Source of the DNA: Cryptomeria japonica
Lineage: Eukaryota > Streptophyta > Pinopsida > Cupressales > Cupressaceae
Length of the DNA stretch: 64,000 nucleotides
Direction of reading: 5' to 3'
Assembly: GCF_030272615.1 (NCBI RefSeq)
Contig: NC_081409.1
Span: 531,463,791-531,527,790, forward strand
Below the pieces are notes generated by a model. That model saw nothing but the letters and a program-made list of their open reading frames with translations. It was not told where the DNA came from and made no database searches. The position numbers were made by a program, and so were the translations under genes. Within the stretch, counting starts at the first letter, position 1, and every line of letters begins with the position of its first letter. Shown here one piece after another: positions 33,815-42,889 of the stretch.

Positions 33815-34396
33815 CTGTAGTCACACAAATCAATCATCTCAGTCCCAGTGACACTCATTGTTCATCACAAAGTGTTGCTTCTATCCTAGTGGTACTCCCT
33901 GTTCATCACAAAGTACTACGTGTGTGGCACTCCTTGTTCATCACAAAGTGCTGCTCACATTTGCACTCACTGTTCATCACAAAGTGCTGCTCATATTTTA
34001 GTACTCCCTGTTCATCACAAATTACTATATCTTGGTACTCACTGTTCATCACAAAGTGCCTTGATCTATCCTATCCTAGGGCCTCTGCTTCAGTGAATCC
34101 TCTTGAGAAGTTTCCTAATTGGCAACGTATGTTCTATCACAGAATTGTCAATCCTAGCCCTATTTGTTATCCTAGTCTTCCCTAGAGGACCTGCTTGAGT
34201 GTATCCTCTCAGCAGCTTACCCAATCGACAGCGTATGTTCATCACAGAACTGCCGATTTGACCTAGAAGACACAAATTCACATTTTTGGACACAAACGCG
34301 TTTTCTTGACATAAACGCGCATTTATTACATTACCTAGTATGCATTAATGACAACAATAAATGCATCAAAGAACAAGGAGGTTTTGTGGTACTCAC
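33815..34396 (-). other. Intron of the antisense PMD gene (Tat-C)
   Basis: The minus-strand donor CCG/GTGAGT starts at 34396 and the acceptor CTACAG ends at 33815, giving a 582-bp phase-0 intron. It contains a tandem array of a TGTTCATCACAAAGTG repeat (33848-34062) and two looser copies (about 34130 and 34228). The splice prediction is from consensus only. Confidence 0.65.
33848..34062. repeat. Tandem repeat array inside the antisense PMD intron
   Basis: Six copies of CTGTTCATCACAAAGTG (first and fifth slightly altered) lie at 34-40 base intervals with variable sequence between them. Tandem repeats between pol and the 3' LTR are a known feature of Tat/Ogre elements. Confidence 0.85.
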
Positions 34397-34462
34397 CGGC
34401 TCTCCTGCCTCTGCTGGCCTCTGGAATCGGCGAACGCGGTCGAATCTGTGAACAAAAGCCAT
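34397..34462 (-). pseudogene. Antisense PMD gene, exon 1 (Tat-C)
   Basis: ATG at 34462-34460 opens 22 codons, MAFVHRFDRVRRFQRPAEAG then EP, ending exactly at a GTGAGT donor. The phase agrees with exon 2. A TATA-like box lies about 90 bases upstream on the same strand. The exon itself has no stop. The gene as a whole is a pseudogene because exon 2 is broken. Confidence 0.6.
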
Positions 34463-34552
34463 CGCTGCTGACTGCTGCTGCTCTTTTCTCTCTCTGCACT
34501 CTGCTCTCATGGATGTGTAGATGACAATGAGGATGTATTTTCTCCTGTGGTC

Positions 34553-34562
34553 TATCTTATAG
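34553..34562 (-). promoter_or_regulatory. TATA-like box upstream of antisense PMD exon 1
   Basis: The minus strand reads CTATAAGATA about 90 bases before the ATG at 34462, inside the element and about 245 bases before the 3' LTR. It would drive transcription opposite to the LTR promoter. Inferred from sequence only. Confidence 0.4.
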
Positions 34563-34793
34563 AGTACCCTAGCCCTAGCCCTCGTTTCCTGAGTCAGTCT
34601 TCATTATCCCGTGACTCTGTCACTTTATCTGGTCAGTCCATTCTAGCCTTTCTTTCTTATCGAGAGATTGTCTGCGATCTTTGCAAACATTTTCATCCAA
34701 TCTCTCGAGGGGGCATATCATTCCCATCCTGGGGCAACTCTGTATCAGTTCATCTTATCTTCTTTGAAACAACGCGACAAGCCGCATTGTCTC

Positions 34794-34807
34794 AAAGAGG
34801 GGCAAAA
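34794..34807 (+). other. Tat-C polypurine tract
   Basis: AAAGAGGGGCAAAA immediately precedes the TGTAGACACCC start of the 3' LTR, the usual position for plus-strand priming. Confidence 0.85.
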
Positions 34808-35589
34808 TGTAGACACCCAAAATTGTCATGTCTAATTAAATAAATATTTTATTTATTTAATTATCTAAGCCTAATTCTTCTATTAATTAAATAAATCTTT
34901 ATTTATTTAATTAATTCATTTATCCTCTTCTAGCCTTATTTCTCATTTAAATAAATACATTTATTTATTTAAATTATCCTTTTCCTAAATTAAATAAATA
35001 TCTTATTTATTTAATTGATCCCACTTCTTCTATTAATTAAATAAATCTTTATTTATTTAATTAATTCATTAACCTTTTCTACCCATGACACATGTCATTC
35101 ATCTCTTAATTCATACACTACCTACCCCTTTCATTATTTTATTATTTCTTTTACCTACCCTCTAATCATAGCCGACCTCCTTTTACACCTCTCAATCTTA
35201 TCCCTCCATTTCTTATAGTGTCTTCTATATAAGGAGATGCTTCCTTCATTATCAAACCCTAATCGTTCTATGCATTCTAATAATCTTTTATGCACTTGAC
35301 TACACTACGATCCTACTAGCAACCACATTCCGTTCTTTGTTGAGCTCTTGTGCACATAAAATCTAAGAGCAAATATATCAATCAAGATCAATGGAGATAG
35401 GAAGAATGGAGATCCAAACCCTATTGGACATGTGATGGTATAATCATTGTGATTTCATTTGATTTGCATTGTCTTAGGTAATCTTCATATGTTATGGTGG
35501 ATCTTTGTTGTTGTTAGGCTAGGGTTTTGTGGTTGAATTCATTTAGCCTTTCAATATCGTTATTATTGTTATCCATTTCACCATAAACA
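34808..35589 (+). repeat. Tat-C 3' LTR
   Basis: TGTAGACACCC...ATAAACA, 782 bp. By eye it differs from the 5' LTR at five positions (in the ATCTTAGCC, GACCTTC, AATCTGAG and ATAATCTTTAT regions) plus one T indel near the end. Confidence 0.95.
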
Positions 35590-35594
35590 ACTTG
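35590..35594. other. Tat-C target-site duplication, right (ACTTG)
   Basis: Exact repeat of 24771-24775. Confidence 0.95.
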
Positions 35595-36069
35595 CATTTG
35601 AAGATACGAATTAAGAAGTTCTTTATGTGTTGACATTGAATCATAAACATTATTATTAAAAGTTCTTATCATGGATTTTTGATGTTTCGAATGTAAGTGG
35701 ACTAACTACGTGATTGATTATCCAAGTTTTATTTCGGAAGGAACTTGTTAGGTTCACTCTATTGAAAGAGGAGTGAGAGTATCATCTAGGAGAGGAGTAT
35801 AAACAAAGGGAAAATGTGTCAAACATTGTCTTGAGACCTTCACACACACTTAAGTTGCATTGGCCATGAGTAAGTGTCGCAGTCAATTTGTGATAGGTCA
35901 ATTCTATTTTGTAAATTTTCATTGTTAAATCATACCGTTTGACCTTATGTCGATCTTTTGCTATGCATTAAACTTTCTTTCATTATTATGTATAACTATA
36001 GAAATCTTATCACCTTTTTGATAAACTATTATATGTACACATATATATTACAAGTGTAAATACATATAT
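35595..36069. other. Unassigned flank between Tat-C and the gag-only element
   Basis: Before the two insertions this stretch joined 24770 on the left and 40532 on the right. It is AT-rich and ends in a TATATG-type microsatellite. No gene or repeat is recognised. Confidence 0.5.
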
Positions 36070-36074
36070 GTATG
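36070..36074. other. Target-site duplication of the gag-only element, left (GTATG)
   Basis: GTATG precedes the TGTAAAGC LTR start and recurs exactly at 40527-40531. Confidence 0.92.
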
Positions 36075-37245
36075 TGTAAAGCAGAAAAATCGAACCCTAG
36101 TTGTTCTCCCCTCCCCAACTCCAAGGAGAGAGAAGGGAGAGTCACTAGGGTTGATGGTTTTCACTTAGGAGAGACTTTACATTCAAAAGAGGGGTTGAAA
36201 CCCACAAGATCCAATCCCACGCAATGCAAGATTGGATTCTAGATGAGTTTCAAGGGTTAAGATATCAAGGATACCCTCTTTTGTAAAGAATGTAGATAGA
36301 AAGATTGAACTAGGAATGCATGTAAAGTGGGAAATATTCACTTATAAACAGAGATAGGGATATGGGATGAAGCTGCGGACCTGGAATTAGCAGTAAAATG
36401 TCGAGACGGTGCTGTTCTGCAAATTTGAGCGAAAGTTGACGGGACGATGGCGCCCGGCGTGCACATGGTCCTCCGAAAAATCCGCGAAATGAAGGTGGAT
36501 CTGTTCGTCTCTGCACAAGGATTCCAGATCTTCAATTACAGCCGCATACCTGCAACCTACACACAAAAAAGAGAGGACGATTGGGGGGTTAGGGATGAGG
36601 GGTTTGCCTTTAGGTCAAACCCCGGTTTTGGAATTAACCAAGAAATGAGAATGCTGTAAATGTAAATGTTTGCAATGTAAACAAGTACTGATACCTTGTT
36701 GTAAGAATGTTTGTATTCTTACATGCGAAGGTGTAATGTATGTAGTATTGAATGTGTTGTAAGTGATCTCCTCTTCAATGGTTGAATCCTTGTCTTGAAT
36801 GCAACACTTAGCCTTGAATGGAGACTTAGAATGATCAATTGCTTGAAGGAATGCTTGAATGCTTGAATGTCGTTTCCGCCTTTTCTCCCTCTACCAAAAT
36901 GGGAGAGGAAATGTAGTTTATATACTTGTCAATTAGGGCTGATAGACTGATTTTACCGACCTTAGGCTGACCTAGGAAGATTATTTTCCAATTTGCAAAC
37001 TTAAAGACCCGAAGCCCCATAAGAGACCGGGCCCAAAATAGGGCCAGGGACCAGGGCGCTGGGCGCCATGGTCCCACCTCCAGGGACAACAGGGTGCAAG
37101 GAGGATCAGGCCAGGGTGCTGAGAAATGTAGTTTTTGATGTCATGAACAAGTTTCGGGGTCTCCATTCAGGTTCCGTGTTGCATCGCCATCGTGAAGACC
37201 CAAATGCAGTCGAAATTGCAAGTGTCACAATTTTAGGACGCTACA
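36075..37245 (-). repeat. gag-only element, 3' LTR (left), 1171 bp
   Basis: TGTAAAGC...GCTACA. A minus-strand TATATAAA box lies at 36917-36924. It carries a single copy of the GC-rich GGGCGCTGGGCGCCATGGTCC unit near 37050. ORFs inside are present equally in the other LTR and do not resemble genes. Confidence 0.92.
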
Positions 37246-37260
37246 TTTAGCCCCCACTTT
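37246..37260 (-). other. gag-only element, polypurine tract
   Basis: Minus strand AAAGTGGGGGCTAAA directly upstream of the TGTAGC start of the 3' LTR. It fixes the element's orientation as minus. Confidence 0.8.
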
Positions 37261-37457
37261 AGCGGGAGTATAAGCGTACGCCAATACTTCCGGTAAAGTA
37301 CAAGGAAACAACATTGAAAAAATTTCACCACGTCAAGGAGGCAAGATACACCAAGCCCCCAGTGGACTAAGGATCTTACGACTTCGATTGACAAAGTAAA
37401 AGGGAAGATCACGAGGGAGAACCATGACTGTCAATAGTAAGGTTCCCTCACTATGAG

Positions 37458-38366
37458 TTAATCAAAACATTTCTCAGTATCATGCCCAGGATGATGATGA
37501 AATTGACAAAAAGATTTGTTATCAAAATAGGGTGAGTTAATCTTTACAGGATCTATTTGCCTTATAGGAGGAAGAGTAAGCACATTTTGTTCCAATAACT
37601 TATTCATAATACTATGCAATGATTCATTCAAAGGAGTAAACTTTCTTTCTTTCTTGAAAAACTTAGAAATAGGAGGCACACCTGATGCCGCATTCACATT
37701 GTTGTTGATGATGTTTTCATTGAATTTAATGGACTCTCTGTTCGGTTTAAACTTCCCAAATGGTTGTTGACTACTATCACCCTTATCACTCGGAGCCATA
37801 GGATTTTCTTGTTCCATTTGACTCACAGTCAGTTGATAATTGTGAAGAGTTGCGCACAACTGTTGGAAAGAAGTAAACTCAGAAAACAGGAGTTTTTCTC
37901 TAATATCTTTTTGTAAATTAGAAATAAAGATTCTTTGAATATCATTGTCAGGTACTGGAAAAGAAATTTGAGCATACAAATGTTTATATCTACCAATGAA
38001 ATCAGTCACTTTTTCTTTAACACCTTGTTTACAATGCATTAAATCAATCAAAGTAACTTTAGGACTTATATTGTTTTGAAATTGTTGAATAAAAGCATTT
38101 GCAAGTTGTTCGAAATAAGAAATAGAATAAGAAGGCAACGAGCAATACCATTGTAGGGCTTTATCTCTTAATGTTCTAGTAAACAGTTTTGCAAGCAACC
38201 TTTGGTCATAAGCAAAATCAGTACATATTGTTTGAAAGGTCTTAACATGTGTTAGAGGATCACCCTTACCATTATAAAGCTCCAAATGCGGAATTTCAAC
38301 ATGTTTAGGGGGGATAGCTCGAACAATGTCAAGAGAAAGTGGGCTCGCAACATCAAATGTGGGCAC
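37458..38366 (-). pseudogene. gag of the gag-only element (nearly intact)
   Basis: A minus-strand frame of about 302 codons opens with MPTFDVASPLSLDIVRAIPP. It contains the retrotrans-gag core (LELYNGKGDPLTHVKTFQT, LRDKALQWYCSLP, QFQNNISPKVTLIDLMHCKQ, IFISNLQKDIREKL) and a knuckle-like CQFHHHPGHDTEKC at the C-terminus. No internal stop occurs in this span. Retroelement frames often open upstream, and the region 38367-38400 holds a stop, so the true start is uncertain. It is gypsy-type gag and may still make a protein, but no pol accompanies it. Confidence 0.85.
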
Positions 38367-39250
38367 ACTAAACTTAGATTGATTTTATGATTTAAAATTT
38401 GAATTTTGAAAAAGAGAGGGAAACTAAATTTTGAATTTTATGATTTTAGAGGGAATGCTGAAAGCAATGCAAGTGTTGAAATTTAAAAATTGACTTGATC
38501 TCATGCAAAATTCGATTTTGAAAGTGGAAATCAAGGTTGTTGCAATTAAACATTTAATTTCAAAAGTCACAAACTGCAAAAAATTGAATAAAGCACTGAA
38601 ATTTCGGATGAATGCTAACACACTTTTCAGATTTAGGACTGTAAGAAACACAATTTTGACATGAATTTTAGTTTCAACAATTTTTGAATGATTAGAAGCC
38701 TCAATCCAAGCAATCGCTAGACCAACTTTGACTTTAATTTTGAAGGTGTTAAAATTGATAAAATCAGCCAAAATTCTGGATTTTAGCAGAAAAATACAGT
38801 AAGATCTAGCTCCCGAAATTTCAGAAAAAATGTCGGGGACGATGGTGCTCGGGGTGCACACGGTCCTCGCAACTTTTTTCCAAATTTTCAGGGATGAAAG
38901 ATATTGTGATTTTATTGCGGAATCCAAAGTTATAGCTGATTTGGAGGTGTTTTGATTAGTGAAATTATCAGTCAAAGGTTGAATCAAGGAGGTTTTAAAA
39001 ATTAGGGTTTTGACATTTAACCACTTAATTTTCAGAATTAAAACACAAATATGAATTGACAATTTGCAATAGAAGGGTAGATCTGAAACAAGCATTAACA
39101 ATTAAACATTTCACAAGCTTAATTACTAAAAAGAAAATTTTAGGGTTTTTATGCAATTAGCCTCTAAAATTTGCAAAAGATCAAACATGGAAATGTAATT
39201 AAGGGAACAAAATTTTCAAATCTAACCATGAATAATCAGAATGAGGATGT
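38367..39250 (-). other. Leader of the gag-only element
   Basis: AT-rich, lying between the primer site and gag. A 225-codon minus-strand ORF (38424-39101) crosses it but is Phe/Ile/Lys-rich with no recognisable domain, and is treated as chance. A GC-rich motif at about 38832-38872 resembles the LTR motif at 36437-36478 and 39633-39670. Confidence 0.55.
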
Positions 39251-39267
39251 TCACATCGGGTTCACCA
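39251..39267 (-). other. gag-only element, primer-site-like sequence
   Basis: The minus strand reads TGGTGAACCCGATGTGA, three bases inside the 5' LTR edge at 39271. It begins TGG as needed to pair with tRNA CCA. The tRNA was not identified. Confidence 0.6.
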
Positions 39268-39270
39268 AAA

Positions 39271-40526
39271 TGTAAAGCGGAAAAATCGAACCCTAGTTGT
39301 TCTCCCCTCCCCAACTCCAAGGAGAGAGAAGGGAGAGTCACTAGGGTTGATGGTTTTCACTTAGGAGAGACTTTACATTCAAAAGAGGGGTTGAAACCCA
39401 CAAGATCCAATCCCACGCAATGCAAGATTGGATTCTAGATGAGTTTCAAGGGTTAAGATATCAAGGATACCCTCTTTTGTAAAGAATGTAGATAGAAAGA
39501 TTGAACTAGGAATGCATGTAAAGTGGGAAATATTCACTTATAAACAGAGATAGGGATATGGGATGAAGCTGCGGACCTGGAATTAGCAGTAAAATGTCGA
39601 GACGGTGCTGTTCTGCAAATTTGAGTGAAAGTTGACGGGACGATGGCGCCCGGCGTGCACACGGTCCTCCGAAAAATCCGCGGAACGAAGGTGGATCTGT
39701 TCGTCTCTGCACAAGGATTCCAGATCTTCAATTACAGCCGCATACCTGCAACCTACACACAGAAAAGAGAGGACGATTGGGGGGTTAGGGATGAGGGGTT
39801 TGCCTTTAGGTCAAACCCCGGTTTTGGAATTAACCAAGAAATGAGAATGTTGTAAATGTAAATGTTTGCAATGTAAACAAGTACTGATACCTTGTTGTAA
39901 GAATGTTTGTATTCTTACATGCGAAGGTGTAATGTATGTAGTATGTAATGTGTTGTAAGTGATCTCCTCTTCAATGGTTGAATCCTTGTCTTGAATGCAA
40001 CACTTAGCCTTGAATGGAGACTTAGAATGATCAATTGCTTGAAGGAATGCTTGAATGCTTGAATGCTTGAATGTCATTTCCGCCTTTTCTCCCTCTACCA
40101 AAATGGGAGAGGAAATGTAGTTTATATACTTGTCAATTAGGGCTGATAGACTGATTTTACCGACCTTAGGCCGACCTAGGAAGATTATTTTCCAATTTGC
40201 AAACTTAAAGACCCGAAGCCCCATAAGAGACTGGGCCCAAAATAGGGCCAGGGACCAGGGCGCTGGGCACCATGGTCCTGGGCACCATGGTCCTGGGGGA
40301 CCAGGGCGCTGGGCGCCCTAGTCCTGAAGGACCAGGGCGCTGGGCGCCATGGTCCCACCTCCAGGGACAGCAGGGTGCAAGGAGGATCAGGCCAGGGTGC
40401 TGAGAAATGCAGTTTTTGATGTCATGAACAAGTTTCGGGGTCTCCATTCAGGTTCCATGTTGCATCGCCATCGTGAAGACCCAAATGCAGTCGAAATTGC
40501 AAGTGTCGCAATTTTAGGATGCTACA
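39271..40526 (-). repeat. gag-only element, 5' LTR (right), 1256 bp
   Basis: TGTAAAGC...GCTACA. About 85 bp longer than the left LTR, mainly because the GGGCGC(T/C)GGGC(A/G)CC unit near 40255-40350 is present in about four copies rather than one. TATATAAA on the minus strand at 40121-40128 is the likely promoter. Confidence 0.92.
40255..40350. repeat. GC-rich minisatellite in the 5' LTR of the gag-only element
   Basis: Roughly four diverged copies of GGGCGCTGGGCGCCATGGTCC (with GGGCACCATGGTCC variants), against one copy in the sister LTR. Confidence 0.9.
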
Positions 40527-40531
40527 GTATG
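40527..40531. other. Target-site duplication of the gag-only element, right (GTATG)
   Basis: Exact repeat of 36070-36074. Confidence 0.92.
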
Positions 40532-40539
40532 TACATAAA

Positions 40540-40629
40540 GGAATACGTCTATATATATGCATATCTATATGTAATTATCACATGCATATCTATATGTGTA
40601 TGTACACACACACACACATACACATACAG

Positions 40630-40666
<37 letters not shown>

Positions 40667-40682
40667 TGCACACGCACACAAA
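40540..40682. repeat. ATATGC/ACACAT microsatellite
   Basis: TATATATGCATATCTATATG repeats pass into (CA)n and (CACATA)n runs. The plus-strand His/Thr/Tyr/Ile-rich ORFs here are translations of the repeat. Confidence 0.9.
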
Positions 40683-40728
40683 GAATCAAGCTATATTAAT
40701 TTGTTTAATGGCATTTAAATGCCATGAT

Positions 40729-40974
40729 AACTTACCACATAGTGGTAATATATAAAAGTTTATTTAAGTATATTTTGAACTTAAAATTTCATATGAAAAT
40801 ACTAGGTAGTGGTGTAATTAAAGGTGGAAAACCACGTGGATATATATGATTCCTTTAACCTTACCACCATGTGGTTTGCCACCTTTAATTACACCACTAC
40901 GTGGTGTTTTCATATGAATTTTTAAATTCAAAATAGACTTTTAACTTTTATATATTACCACTACGTGGTAAGTT
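40729..40974. mobile_element. Foldback MITE-like element, 246 bp
   Basis: Arms of about 110 bases are imperfect reverse complements: left AACTTACCACATAGTGGTAA, right TTACCACTACGTGGTAAGTT. If the first and last bases are taken as ACTTACC and GGTAAGT, a TA dinucleotide flanks each side, as for Tc1/mariner-type MITEs. There is no coding capacity. Each arm contains two smaller palindromes of the type ACCAC(N)GTGGT. Confidence 0.75.
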
Positions 40975-42799
40975 AGGTGGCACACCCTACTTCTAAGGGG
41001 AGTATGGATTAATAAAACATTTTAATCACTAAAATTAATAAACATGTGATCTTTGATTCAATTATTCCACTTTTTCAAGGCCTTTAATACGTTTGTTACG
41101 AGAATACGTGGAAATTGATTGAATGTGATTTTAATGCCATTCATGAACAAACAACAATGGTTCATTTTCAAACCCATTTTATTGATTTCTTCCTTGTGCA
41201 TTGGAGAGAATTAGGGAAGGGATCGATAAATATTGGAAAAGCATTATTTTGTTATTATAAACTTTGATAAATTATTTTTACACATGTTTTGTTTTGAGTA
41301 AGTAAGAGGTTGTTGCCTCTGAATGTGGGGAAATGGTTAATCTTTCAATAAATTTATTTATTCTTCCCTTGCATATAAATTAGGGTTTTTGGAGATGAGT
41401 CAGACACTCTTGGTATTTGGGGATGCATAGGTAGTATTTTTTTGGGAAGGGAAATTATATTAATTTATGTTCTCATACATGGGAAGGGATAGATAATAGG
41501 GACACGACTAATCTGGCTCCAAAATGGCTCACTAACCTTCGCATTATACACTTTTCCAAATAATGAAAGACGCAACTAGTTCTACTAAGCATGACTAAGA
41601 TTTGTAATTTTCGACTAACCTTTGTATTATGTGGAAATCATGACTTTTTGAAGCCAGTTTAGCTGCAACCAGAGAATAGAGTCCTTATAAAATTCATCTT
41701 TTCTAGTCGAGAAGATTCGGAAGGATATTGCAGGAGCTTTGTTTTATGAAATATTGGAAAGCTCGTGTCTTATGTCAACTCGACTTTACAAAGCATTAAC
41801 CAAGCATGAGTTCCATCCATTATGAAGTTACTTTGTCATTTTGATTACTAGTATATTAAGAAGATAAATAATAAGCTATATAGTAGCATGTCTAATGCAA
41901 TGAAAATGCACGTAATATGCAAAGGAAATGCATCTTCTAGTATCGATATACTTTTAGAATAATATTATGGAAAACTTAATTTGGTTTTAAATACATTTAT
42001 GTTTGTACAACTAAATCTGTATCTTTATATATGTATATATGGAAACACATCTATGCTCATTCATACACATGCTTTTATATTTATATTTAATATACCATTT
42101 GAATTATTGAACATTTTACTTGTTTTCCATTTTATACTATGTGCGATAGCAAAGAGGGAATATAGTGTAGATGAATGAACTCTATATGAATTGTTTGAAA
42201 CTATTGTTGTGACTTGACTAGAGAGTCGAAACTGTCCTTTGGCCAAAGTGACGCATAAGTCACTATGTATGCATCATGTCGGTTCACATGTGTTTCTAGT
42301 TCATAATTCCTCTAGTTTGGTCATACTTAGTTAGAAGTTTGTTTATTGTAGTATGGTCAGATGGGTTATGTGGAATACAACACCGTGTCTCAGATGGCTC
42401 AATATAGGTTCCTATTGTCTATAATCTTCATGAATGGTAGGGCCACTTCCAAAAGGAAGGTGTGTGGGGGGACCATCGGTCTAATTTTGGAGGTAAAGCA
42501 CTCAGATGATGCTCTCTCTTGTAGTTGACAAGTCGAGGCTTGCGAGATAGATAGATAATCCAAATGCATGTAATACTAGTATTTATTATTTATGTTTTGT
42601 AATCTTTTAAGTTCAATGAAGATGAAAATATTTTATTTTCTTGGTTATGTTTTATATGGTGCATATGTATATGACCGTGTTATAGAAATGTTTATTTAAA
42701 AATTGATTTTTTTTCATGAAATTAACTTTTTGGGGTTTTTATCATGTTAAAAGTAAATTAATTTTACTTTCTTAAGTGAATAGATTTTAGCATGTTACA
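40975..42799 (+). other. Probable 5' LTR and flank of gypsy-3
   Basis: The right edge is set by a primer site at 42800 and a final CATGTTACA. The partner LTR is not in the window, so the left edge is unknown. A TATAAATT box at about 41374 could be its promoter. No gene is recognised. The short ORFs at 41981-42246 are AT-rich shadows. Confidence 0.4.
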
Positions 42800-42813
42800 T
42801 GCGGTATTAGAGC
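42800..42813 (+). other. gypsy-3 primer-binding site (degenerate)
   Basis: TGCGGTATTAGAGC resembles the plant initiator-Met primer site TGGTATCAGAGC and lies about 80 bases before the gag ATG at 42890. Confidence 0.6.
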
Positions 42814-42889
42814 ACTAGCTTCAACACATGGACCTATGAGCTCACTGTAGAAAAATAGTTAGCTAATGTTTGAGTGTTCCTATACTAGA

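Larger units (their letters stand above)
24776..35589 (+). mobile_element. Tat-C: complete-ended, non-autonomous Tat-like gypsy element
   Basis: Two LTRs of 783 and 782 bp (24776-25558, 34808-35589) differ by about five substitutions and one single-base indel. They are bounded by a perfect ACTTG duplication, with a primer site and a purine tract in place. Inside are a 2.5-kb leader, gag, DGG-type protease and the integrase C-terminus. RT, both RNase H domains and the integrase core are absent, so it must have moved in trans or lost them after insertion. An antisense PMD gene lies between integrase and the 3' LTR, as in Tat-B. Gag and protease are close in protein sequence to Tat-B, but the LTRs are unrelated, so it is a different family. 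Confidence 0.95.
36075..40526 (-). mobile_element. gag-only LTR element (TR-GAG-like), minus strand
   Basis: This is a 4452-bp element with two LTRs (36075-37245 and 39271-40526), a perfect GTATG target duplication, a primer-site-like sequence on the minus strand next to the right LTR (39251-39267), and a purine tract (minus AAAGTGGGGGCTAAA, 37246-37260) next to the left LTR. The 2-kb interior holds a single gag gene and no pol. Such gag-only non-autonomous elements are known in plants as TR-GAG. The LTRs differ by roughly 17 substitutions, nearly all transitions, and by a minisatellite length change. It must rely on pol from another element. Confidence 0.92.

Noticed and set aside
33848-34062. 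Spaced repeats resembling a CRISPR array
   Set aside because: Repeats are imperfect, spacers are short and uneven, there are no cas genes, and the setting is a plant retrotransposon. It is an ordinary tandem repeat.
38424-39101. 225-codon minus-strand ORF upstream of the gag-only element's gag
   Set aside because: Composition follows the AT-rich leader, there is no recognisable domain, and it is out of place for any pol gene.
36310-40447. Paired identical ORFs in both LTRs of the gag-only element
   Set aside because: Identity simply reflects LTR duplication. No domain was seen.
40349-40755. Plus-strand ORFs rich in His, Thr, Tyr and Ile
   Set aside because: They translate LTR sequence and the ACACAT microsatellite.
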